Source: Angiostrongylus vasorum
Taxonomy: Eukaryota > Nematoda > Chromadorea > Rhabditida > Metastrongylidae
DNA: 64,000 bases
Assembly (NCBI GenBank): GCA_018806985.1
Contig: JADANN010000108.1
Span: 62,001-126,000, forward strand
Reading direction: 5' to 3'
This document shows, piece by piece, positions 56,090 through 64,000 of the stretch (the stretch's first letter is position 1; every line of letters begins with the position of its first letter). Under the pieces are notes generated by a model. That model saw nothing but the letters and a program-made list of their open reading frames with translations. It was not told where the DNA came from and made no database searches. The translations under genes were made by a program, and so were the position numbers.

Positions 56090-56330
56090 GACTTGATATG
56101 TTTATTTACATGGCCTTATAAAGTGATCTCTTTGAGCCGATTCGAGGTTGGTATGGGCCTTCATTCTCATTTTTGTGTTTTTTGTCGTTGCTACTGATGG
56201 CGTTGGTCGACGGCTGACGTTTCGGCGTTTTCGCCGGGATCGAACTAGCACCATGCTCGTGATGACATACATCATTACCACTGTGCTATCCGTCCCACAA
56301 TAATATCAACAATAATACTTACTTATTTCA
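56090..56330 (-). mobile_element. PLE terminus joined to a tRNA-derived SINE head
   Basis: 56,095-56,245 parallels 59,495-59,640 (TTTACATGGCCTTATAAA, then GGCTGACGTTTCGGCG). Midway through the ribozyme-like core the sequence switches to a tRNA-like head. On the minus strand GGATAGCACAGTGGTAATGA (A box TAGCACAGTGG, perfect) lies at 56,290-56,271 and TAGTTCGATCCCG (B box) near 56,250. Confidence 0.65.
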
Positions 56331-56332
56331 TA

Positions 56333-56705
56333 CTTGAATGAGCCGTTCTCACTGGATGTGCGGGACCTAGCATAACCTCCATTTTTCGAAGATTTGCTTG
56401 TCAAACCATTGTGGTTCCTTAGAATTTTGAGGTCAACCTAGCCAAAGTCTGCATCAGGTCTTCACCATCACAGGCAGTCGCACCGCTTATTGATCAGAGA
56501 GAAATTTGCCACCACGGGACTAGTTTGATACCAGGATGGTGGTGGATCCTGGCATTGGTTTACTCAGCTGGGCCTCCTAGTGGAAACGCCAGACTCCCTC
56601 AGCTTAGGAGACCCTGCCAGGGGGATAAATCTTCTCGTTTTACATCGCAGTCCGACACCCAGGAACACCTCCTAGCTACGTTGAGGCGGTAAACCATTGG
56701 GAGGT
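56333..56705 (+). repeat. R310 dispersed repeat, complete copy
   Basis: Both ends are present (GAGCCGTTCTCACTGGATGT and GGAACACCTCCTAGCTACGT). Confidence 0.75.
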
Positions 56706-56725
56706 TCCCTTGGCAGTCACCTGTT

Positions 56726-56770
56726 ATGTATAAATATGTATATATATATATATATACACATGCATACATA
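56726..56770. repeat. (AT)n microsatellite
   Basis: Paralogous in position to 32,636-32,690. Confidence 0.9.
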
Positions 56771-56779
56771 TAATTTTGT

Positions 56780-57500
56780 ACGTATATATGTATCTAGATG
56801 GACATCATCGGTCGTCACATTAATCGCTGCTGAGTGGTCAGAGCGAAAGCCAGTAAATCTTCCATTTATTTCTATCGTTGCTAGAGCAGCTCAATAGGTC
56901 CTGTTCGCTCTAGGACCTGCTGAACATTATATCGTTTATCTAGGATTTTCATGAAGAACTCCTGGCATCGGATCGGTTGTCTTCCCGCTCTGCGTTTCAC
57001 ATCTCCATGAACCCGTAGCTTGCGGCACGTGTCCTTCCGTTCTCGTTCAGACGACTAACGTGTTCTGCTCACCTCATTGTCGACATTTTGGCTTGTACAA
57101 TACTGTTCTCTGACGTCTGACTGTTGACGTACGTTGGAATCATGGATTCCGTATCCCAACTACATGGTACGGGATGCTGTCAACATCACCTCCTGATGGT
57201 GCGTGGCCTTACATGTTCTTCATGTAGCAATCACGCGGCCCGCTTCCGTCTGCCGAGCACTGTGGCCATGTCGTATTCACATTGGCATCCTAACGCAGAT
57301 AAACAAACCCGAAGTAATCGGAGACTGTAAGTCCGTTGAGTGTGCGTGGGGCATGAGAAATAAAGTCGTTCCCCTCATAAATATCGCTCTCACGAGATTT
57401 AGTCGAAGACGAATTTCTCCAAAAGCCTTGTGAAAATCAATCAGCATTTGTTCCGCCTGACTTAGGCTTGATCTTAAAAAAACAATCTCAACAGCAAAAC
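56780..57500 (-). mobile_element. RTE RT C-terminal fragment (unit 2)
   Basis: Paralogue of 32,690-33,235, sharing GCAGATAAACAAACCCGAAGTAATCGG-type blocks. It carries about 170 bp more in the middle (57,060-57,200). Stops throughout. Confidence 0.75.
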
Positions 57501-57639
57501 GGAGCTACTACACTGTCATTTATTATTTTTACTATTACATGAACCGACCTCACATGTACTCCTCTATGTGGATCCTAGTATTTCTTCCATTTCGATGCGC
57601 TTACTCGCGTCTACCTCATGAAAACGTCTTTGAACTTTT

Positions 57640-57915
57640 TTGTTGTTGAATGCTAATGTAGTCGATTCGCCCTGAAATCCTTAGATAGCCGTCTCAGGAC
57701 GTTCCCACGTGGGTCACAGGGAGTGATTTTGTCTCGGACAAGTTTGCTACAACTTCACAACACCGAAGTGATACGACGCTTGATAGTGTCGAAGCAGGAC
57801 CGAGCCAACACATTCGTGGGTTGCGCCATCCGCGTAATCAACTGTGTTACTATATCTGCGCAACCCTCTTTCTGCTTCACAGTTATCTGTAACAACTAAC
57901 ACAGAATAATGCTTG
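57640..57915 (+). repeat. Dispersed ~300-bp repeat (unit 2)
   Basis: Close match to 33,400-33,660; see there. Confidence 0.7.
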
Positions 57916-58108
57916 TTTCTTCAAGCTTTACTTGTTATCTCGAATAACTCGCAATTCATCCATAAAAGTTGTCCTTCCCGTCCTACAAACGATTTTGATT
58001 GTCATAGGTTGGTTGTTGTAATTCGATTTTATATTTTCCCTACATTTACTACTTTGTTTATTCTGCAAAACCATATTGTCATAGCCAAGTTATTTTCTTT
58101 TCCAGTAG

Positions 58109-58415
58109 GACTCATGATATCGTGCACTCGTATAAACGACAACAAGCACCACTAGAGTGATGTCGTGGTTTGCGTCATCGTCGGTGTTTTCTTCGCTTTA
58201 CATACAGTGAGAAATAAGCTTCTGCTAGCTTTAACTGAATTGCACTACTATTGTTTGTCTAGTGCCTTGTTGTGGCGGGGATGTTCAATGAACGTGAGGA
58301 AGAACTGCTACCATCCCGAAGACAGAAGACAAACTACGTCAATGGCAATCCGGTTACACTCGCAGATCAACGTGAGCAATCCATCCCTACTCCATAGGAA
58401 ATTTGAAGAAAAGTG
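58109..58415 (+). pseudogene. C-terminal PAP2 exons with intron, broken (unit 2)
   Basis: First exon 58,109-58,206: LMISCTRINDNKHH then TAG where unit 1 reads Trp. The motif-3 Ser-Arg is also changed to Thr-Arg (TRINDNKHH). A 56-nt intron (58,207-58,262, GTGAGA...GTCTAG) follows, then the exon for CLVVAGMFNERE and EELLPSRRQKTNYVNGN. Unit 1 has the two exon parts fused without this intron. Confidence 0.85.
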
Positions 58416-58419
58416 AAGA

Positions 58420-59200
58420 ACTCCTCCTTACTTGAAACGCTGCACGTATAATAATAAGATTAGTTATTATGCTGTCATCGACTTAGAATCCGTTGTTAGT
58501 ACTGGATTATCCCAAATAAACTTGCCAGCTTCACCCTTTTTTTGACCATGGCGTTGTATTTATGAGTAAAGGCTTGTTTCATTGTATTTACTTTACCTAG
58601 CTAATTATTCTACTTACACGACCCGAAATCACACATATTGTGCATATCCCAACACTTTTTCTCACTAATCTGGTTTCCCTCACATCCGTTGTTCTCGAAG
58701 GCCTTCGGATTTAGGTGTGGATTCGGCTTCCACTTGGGGATTTTGCCTTCCTCATAAATGCGATGGTGCTATTTGAGTAGATTCTTCTGGAACATTGGAA
58801 AACGTAGAGAAACGAGGACGTTACTTGACACAGTACATAGCTGAACCATCGATCATGTACGTACTATATGCCAACTCTGGACACTGCGCTTTCTAACTCC
58901 TTTGTAGACACACAGTGCGTGGTTTTTTCACGCGCATTTCGCCTTTCTTCATAATGTTGATGTCTTCAGTTCTACGTCAGTTCATACTCAATTTAGGAGG
59001 CTAAAAACAATTAGGCGAGAAAAGTAAGTCTGATTAAAATATTTTGTATGAATTCAAAATTGTCGGACAGAAAGCAGCAAAAGCTACTCGTATTAGGTGG
59101 TTTATAAATAAGTGGGCGTTTTTTAACTACGTTATCTAAAATGTCATAACTTTAGAACATCTTTTAACAACTCATAAGACCGACTTTCTATAAACCTCGG
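58420..59200. other. PAP2 downstream flank, then unassigned sequence
   Basis: 58,420-58,850 parallels 34,110-34,560 with its open frame broken. 58,850-59,200 has nothing I recognise. Confidence 0.5.
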
Positions 59201-59204
59201 CATA

Positions 59205-59492
59205 GATAAAGGACAAACGATAAAGCTCTCGGCGTTGATCAATCTCTGAGGGATGCACCATTCGACTTCACTAGGTATCGTTGGAGTTGGTTGAATGCAC
59301 ATCTGGCCTTTACAATGACTCGCGAATGCCTACCGATGTATCGAGCCAGTGCTGCTATCCTCCCAGAAAAGTCTGGTACCAATTTGCGACCGCGGAAGGA
59401 TGGAAGCCTTGATGGGCCATGGGCGCGGTGATCGATTCCACGTTTGCGTTGCAGGGTGCCGTGCCTCCAACCACTTCGCCACACGCGTGGCA
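59205..59492 (-). repeat. SINE-A copy, near complete
   Basis: On the minus strand: A box GTGTGGCGAAGTGGTTGG near 59,480, degenerate B box GTGGAATCGATCACC near 59,435, then GGTACCAGACTTTTCTGGGA and the tail GCTTTATCGTTTGTCCTTTA near 59,212. Confidence 0.8.
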
Positions 59493-59494
59493 TA

Positions 59495-59665
59495 GATAGT
59501 TGATATATTTACTTACATAACCTTATAAACTAATCTTCTTAAGCTGAGGCGAGGTTGGTATAAGTCTTCGTTGTCGTTGTCATTGTTGTCGTCGCTGCTG
59601 TCTGTTGTTGATCGATAGCTGACGTTTCGGCGATTTGGCCTTCCTCAGAGCCGTGCTGTTACAAG
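59495..59665 (-). mobile_element. PLE terminal fragment with ribozyme-like core
   Basis: On the minus strand CTGAGGA (59,648-59,642), a GGC/GCC stem II, then GAAACGTCAGC. The upstream TTGTCGTTGTCATTGTTGTC stretch is low-complexity. No PLE coding is attached. Confidence 0.6.
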
Positions 59666-59689
59666 TGGGACTTATAACTTTCTTCAAAC

Positions 59690-60790
59690 AAAACTTTTTT
59701 TCGTCAAAATAAAAACGACTTAAATTTACATATTTGTTCTAATGGAAAACAAATTTACTTATTCCAGCTGCTTAAAATTCTGGAGTTCTGGAAGCGGTGA
59801 ATTCGTTGAAAGCACTTTTTGGTCATCGTGGTTCGTGAAACATTTCTCGCGCAGGATGTTGTCAAGGTGCTTGAAGAAGTAGTAGTCAATAGGCGAGAGG
59901 TCTTGTGAATATGGCGGATGAGGCAGAGTTTCGTAGCCCAACTCGTTCAACTTCTGCAGCTCTGGTTCGGCAACGTGAGGCGGGGCGTTGTTGTGGAGAA
60001 GGACTGGTCCTTTTCTGTTGATTAATGCCGCTCGTTGTTGTTGGAGTTTACGGTGCATTTCTTCGATTTGTTTGCTATAGTTCTCTGCCGCAATCGTTTC
60101 GCCCGGATTCAAAAATCTGTGATGAATCAGCCCCGTTGCAGACCACCAAACAGTGATCATAACCTTTTTAGGTGCAATTTCGGCTTTGGGAAGTGCTGTG
60201 GAGCCTGATCGCAATCCAACCATTGAGCTGAACATCGCCAATTGTCGTACAGAATCCACTTCTCGTCTCAGTTCATCCACAATTCGATGAAGAAAAGATT
60301 TTTTTTGTTGCGCAGAATAATAGTAGATGACACTTCAAAACGGAGATTTATTTGGTTATTGTTTAAATCGTGCGGCACTTATTTGTCGAGTTTCTTGTCT
60401 TTCCTATGTGATTCCAGTGAGTGGGAATTGTTCTTGTGCTTACATCAAGCTGTTCTGCTAGCTGTGGAACATTTGTTCGCGTGTTTGCTTCCACTAGTGC
60501 CTTCAATTCGTCGTCTTGAAATTGATTGGGACGTCCGCGGCCTTCGTTAACTTCGAGGTCGAAATCACCAGATCGGAATTTCCGGAGCCATGTTCGCACT
60601 GTTGATTCACCAACGCTACCTTCACCCCAAACCTTACTAACGTTTCGAGCCGTCTCCGCTGCACTAAGACCGAGTTTGAGCTCATAAAAGAAAATCTGAC
60701 AAAAATTCGTTTTTTACATCTAAAATTGCAAGGCTCAAAATTTGTAAAAAAAAAGTTAACTTCTGACAAGATATAAAGACATGGCTAGAA
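59690..60790 (-). mobile_element. Mariner-family transposon, inactive
   Basis: Transposase on the minus strand in two main frames. N-terminal helix-turn-helix part at 60,599-60,363: TWLRKFRSGDFDLEVNEGRG, RPNQFQDDELKALVEANT, VPQLAEQLDVSTRTI. Catalytic part at 60,280-59,759: KVMITVWWSATGLIHHRFLN, GPVLLHNNAPPHVAEP and HPPYSQDLSPIDYYFFKHLD. The first acidic motif (TGDEKW region) is garbled at the frame change. The second reads HNN where HDN is expected, so that Asp is lost. The third Asp (PIDY) remains, at the 34-residue spacing of mariner enzymes. I could not fix the terminal inverted repeats. Confidence 0.88.
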
Positions 60791-60799
60791 AAGACATAA

Positions 60800-61490
60800 A
60801 ATTGGCTTTCTGATGACATATGATACTATGAGGTACGAAGATGGTATTAAGAATATGTTATTGGTAAAAAACACATTGAAACAGTAAATATTCTGAAAAG
60901 CTTATTTATTTCTAAACAACCTAATAACACCAGCACAAAAAATTCTTGAAGGAGATGAGAACGGTGAGGTTCGGAAATGTTCGGAAGGATTCATTTTCGT
61001 AGGAAACCCCTTTCTAGAACACTAATGTGAAGCGGATTCTTGGAAAACGCATGGTGGACATGAGGAAAGGCTATTTTCACGAAACCAACTCCGTTTGGCT
61101 TAGGCTTAGGCTTTGGCATTAATCAACCATACCAAGTAGATGGCCCTCGTATAAATTTTCTGCTGGCAAAGGCGATTTGACAGAGATTATAGCGCCTACG
61201 CTTACACTTGTCATTATTACACTTACCCATCGTGGTCGTTTGGTAGCTAGAAGTGTTAAATAAAGCAATAGTTAGTGTTTGCTCATACAAAACACAACGT
61301 GACTAAACTCGGTACATTCAAAGGTTACTTTGCTTAGAAAGGCTGTGGAATAATTTGAGATATGAGGATGGTAGCTACAGTTGCCCCTAACGACACTTTG
61401 GAAGCAAGTTCAAATTGTTTTGAAACGGTGACAATAGCCAACATGGATGATTTGTAAGTTTTCTTTTAAATAATATAAACATGGGCAGAA
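60800..61490. other. No gene recognised
   Basis: AT-rich sequence with short open frames only. Confidence 0.35.
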
Positions 61491-61494
61491 TTAC

Positions 61495-61765
61495 AAGCAC
61501 AACGATGCTGAGGTATTTACAAAACTCGGAACCCCTGAGTGGACTTTGAACCCCTGATCACCCTTTCTGAGGGCACAGTGCACCACTGAGGCCCCTCGTT
61601 TTGCCCTTCCTCCCAGCAATTTTTTTCACCCTAATGGTGCTATCAGCAATCATCCGTCAGCGGTAATGATCTGGGGAGCACAAATCAGCATTGGACCCAG
61701 TAAAGCTGAGCTTGCAGTCGAAATCACAGCGTTTAACTTTTCACAACCACAAGATTACTGAGATA
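61495..61765 (-). repeat. SINE-B copy with tRNA-like head
   Basis: On the minus strand GGCCTCAGTGGTGCACTG (A-box-like) lies near 61,592 and AGGGGTTCAAAGTCC (B-box-like) near 61,550. Plus-strand body blocks GTGCTATCAGCAATCATCCG and CATTGGACCCAGTAAAGCTG follow. A related head piece follows at 61,775-61,850. Confidence 0.6.
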
Positions 61766-61914
61766 TTTGCAAAACTCCGGACCGCAGGTGTCTGCGGTGG
61801 GGAACGAACGCGCTATTGTCCTTTCCGGGGAGTAACTTTTTATTTGCTGTCTCTTATTTTTCTCATGGCAGGGTATTATGTGAAATACAACCTCTATCTC
61901 CAGATGAGAAGGGC

Positions 61915-62080
61915 AAAGCAAGAGCCTCAGTGATCCAGTGGATAAAACGCGAGCCGGTGGAAAGGGTAATCGTGGGTTCGAATCTGGCCTGGCGTTTGCG
62001 TTTTGCAAATATCTCACCTTCATTGTGGCTGTATCTCATGTATTACCTTACCATGAAAAAAATTATGGGAAGCAAATGAA
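61915..62080 (+). repeat. SINE-C copy, most complete
   Basis: Head: GATCCAGTGGATAAAACGCG (A-box region), then GTGGGTTCGAATCTGG, a perfect B box. Body: TTTTGCAAATATCTCACCTT, and ends CCTTACCATGAAAAAAATTA. Tails of this family recur at 13,440, 24,030 and 63,060. Confidence 0.8.
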
Positions 62081-62084
62081 AAGT

Positions 62085-62730
62085 TAAACAAAGCGGGAGG
62101 AAGATTTTATGCAGTTATAGATCATTAGATACGCCTTAATATGCTAGATACTTCTTCAGCGGTCTTGGTCGGCTAACCTCAGGAATCGCTGCCATGCTGA
62201 AGAATCCAAAAGTCAAGGCGATAGATCTCCGATAAACAACGGCGGGCAGTGCAATGTAGCAAGCACCTGTTAATGTTTTGCAATGAATTTTTCGACATTT
62301 CAATGGTCGGCCAACTCCCAACAAGAGCTGAAGTTGACAGATCTTTGAACCACAGCTATATCTACACTCGAAATATTTACGTATACCTGTTACAAGAAAG
62401 ACACAACAAAACTGATAGAAATGCAAAGACTCGTATGTTTTATGAGAAGGGACCGCCTAAGTTGCATCTTTATGGTGGTTATTTATGGCACACTGACTCC
62501 TGATAGGGTTTTTAACAACTTTCGACCTTATCAGTACTTCTATAGAGCAACGGTTAAAGACGCCCTGCAATACACCCATGGTTCGATTCGGCTCGATGAG
62601 CTATCCGAGTGCCCTATCCACCGGGAATATTGCTATGAGGAATATCTACGAGAATAAAAACACTAAAAAACGAAAAACAGGTAAACAATAAAAAAGTGAC
62701 AAAACTAAAAACACTGAGGTGACACTGATG
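62085..62730. other. No gene recognised
   Basis: Short open frames on both strands, mutually overlapping. A B-box-like GGTTCGATTCGGC near 62,582 hints at another worn SINE head. Confidence 0.35.
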
Positions 62731-62734
62731 TATT

Positions 62735-62960
62735 TGCAAAACTGGTGACCGCAGGTGTAGGCGGTGGGGATCGAACACGCTATAACCCTTCCTGGTGGCT
62801 AACGCATTCACTACCACATCACGCGGGTCCTTCGTTTCGCCTTTCTCTCAACTAGTTTTTCTATCTAGCAGTGCTACCAGCAATCACTCGCCAATGGGAT
62901 TTATCTGTGGTTCACAAATCGGTATTGAATCCAGCTAAGCTAAAGTTTTATAAAAATCAC
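62735..62960 (-). repeat. SINE-B copy with tRNA-like head
   Basis: On the minus strand GTGATGTGGTAGTGAATGCG (A-box region, near 62,820) and GTGTTCGATCCCCACC (B box, near 62,775). Plus-strand body CAGCAATCACTCGCCAATGG and TTGAATCCAGCTAAGC. Confidence 0.65.
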
Positions 62961-63029
62961 AATGTGATCATTTTCTGTTCACTACCATTTCTGAGCACGA
63001 CTGAGAGAAAGGCGGTGGTGGTAGTGAAC

Positions 63030-63140
63030 ACGTTAGACCCCGGAAAGGATAAGAGCTATCTGTGGTCCGGAATTCTGCAAATATCTCACCATCACTGTGG
63101 TTATATTTAACATCATATCCTGCCATGAAAAAAGGATCGG
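63030..63140 (+). repeat. SINE-C 3' part
   Basis: ATTCTGCAAATATCTCACCA, then TCACTGTGGTTATATTTAAC and CCTGCCATGAAAAAAG. Confidence 0.75.
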
Positions 63141-63144
63141 CAGT

Positions 63145-64000
63145 AAATAAAAAGTGATTATACTTTCACTTCGCTAGCCATTTACACCACTCATTCATTT
63201 CTGTGATGATACGAATGGAGTCGAATGCATCATAACACTAAGAAACTGATCAACATCGAGCTCCTTGTACAAATTTCACACCTGCAAGACAGTAGAACCC
63301 AGCCGATTTGTATAACCTGTATAGTGGTTACCAGTTTGTGTGCAACCGTTTATAATTGAGCAAATCTAACAGTTATGAGCTGTCCAACGCTTTGCATTGA
63401 TATTTCACAGTACCGTCACCATCACCTGTTTCTCTAACCAGCTCTTTTTGCCTTCAAAAACACTCTTAATTCATCGCTTGATCGACTTACTAGCAAGAAA
63501 TACTGTCCAATCTTCTTTCCTGGTTCCGCCTTTGTATCGTTATCAGCTTTCGAGCACGCTTCCCATATCCTCGTTTCCGATAACTGTGCTCTGGCTTATC
63601 ACCTCATACCACTAGTATGAGTGTATTGATTAATTGCCCCGTTTACCAACAAACCTATGACAGTTATTTGCTTAATTAATCCACCATCTTTCATAGATAT
63701 CTATTTTCTCGGAAAGCTCATTAAGTTACGGTAGATGTTCAGTAAAGATCCAAAATACCGTATTGCTCTATAGGAAAGAGATCATAGGGAAACAAGCCGA
63801 AGAATGTCTTTCATCTCGTACAATATATTTTCTCCTCATAGCATGCCAGCACCTTGTCTCATTGTTTACAAGCCGATTATTAGAGACAGTTTCAAGCAAC
63901 GTTTGAGAACATGCGCAAAAAAATTGCCCACTCTAATAGAATTATGAGATGGTCCTACGTCAATGTTGAGATAACGATAACTGATAGGCTGCTTGAATGT
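63145..64000. other. No gene recognised
   Basis: Nothing supportable: short open frames only, no repeat family shared with the rest of the window. Confidence 0.35.

Noticed and set aside
56240..56300. A functional tRNA gene
   Set aside because: A and B boxes are good, but no acceptor stem or complete cloverleaf can be folded by eye, and similar heads recur attached to SINE bodies.

Overview
The window looks like gene-poor, repeat-dense chromosome of a nematode, most like a strongylid (hookworm or related). The evidence is short introns with TTTTCAG-type acceptors, an acceptor directly before a start codon (as in spliced-leader trans-splicing), RTE retrotransposons with an apurinic-type endonuclease plus reverse transcriptase (RT), Penelope-like elements (PLEs) with a GIY-YIG domain, mariner remnants and many tRNA-derived SINEs. 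The species is inferred. The labels RTE-A, RTE-B, SINE-A/B/C and R310 are mine.

Layout. 1-2,675: RTE-A copy on the minus strand, cut by the window edge. 4,223-13,331: the only apparently intact host gene, modelled here as ten plus-strand exons with compatible phases (1,032 nt, 343 aa). I do not recognise the protein. Its first intron holds R310, a roughly 760-bp TATG satellite, a dead PLE and a SINE. 13.4-22.6 kb: a mosaic of mariner, RTE-B, PLE, SINE-A and R310 pieces, much of it duplicated again at 39-46.5 kb, partly inverted.

23.0-34.7 kb and 50.0-58.9 kb are two copies of one ancestral unit. Each holds a broken lipid phosphate phosphatase (PAP2/LPP) gene: N-terminal and motif-1 exons, then an RTE-A element at the same site, shared flank, an RTE fragment and a C-terminal motif-3 exon. 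Neither unit has the PSGH exon. Unit 1 later gained a SINE (24,918-25,279, with target duplication) and another RTE-A (30.08-32.6 kb). A third, decayed C-terminal PAP2 exon lies at 44.1 kb.

34.8-40.4 kb is a nested Penelope locus. An element with an inverted terminal arm (35,851-39,067) sits inside an older copy, with a 12-bp target duplication. Its ends carry a hammerhead-ribozyme-like core, repeated in other PLE ends across the window.

46.5-50.0 kb: RTE-A on the minus strand. 59.2-60.8 kb: SINE-A, a PLE terminus with the ribozyme-like core, and a dead mariner. 61.5-63.1 kb: SINE-B/C copies. The rest shows nothing I can support as a gene. Most coding matter is therefore dead mobile-element sequence; the value lies in the intact unknown gene, the duplicated PAP2 unit and the PLE architecture.
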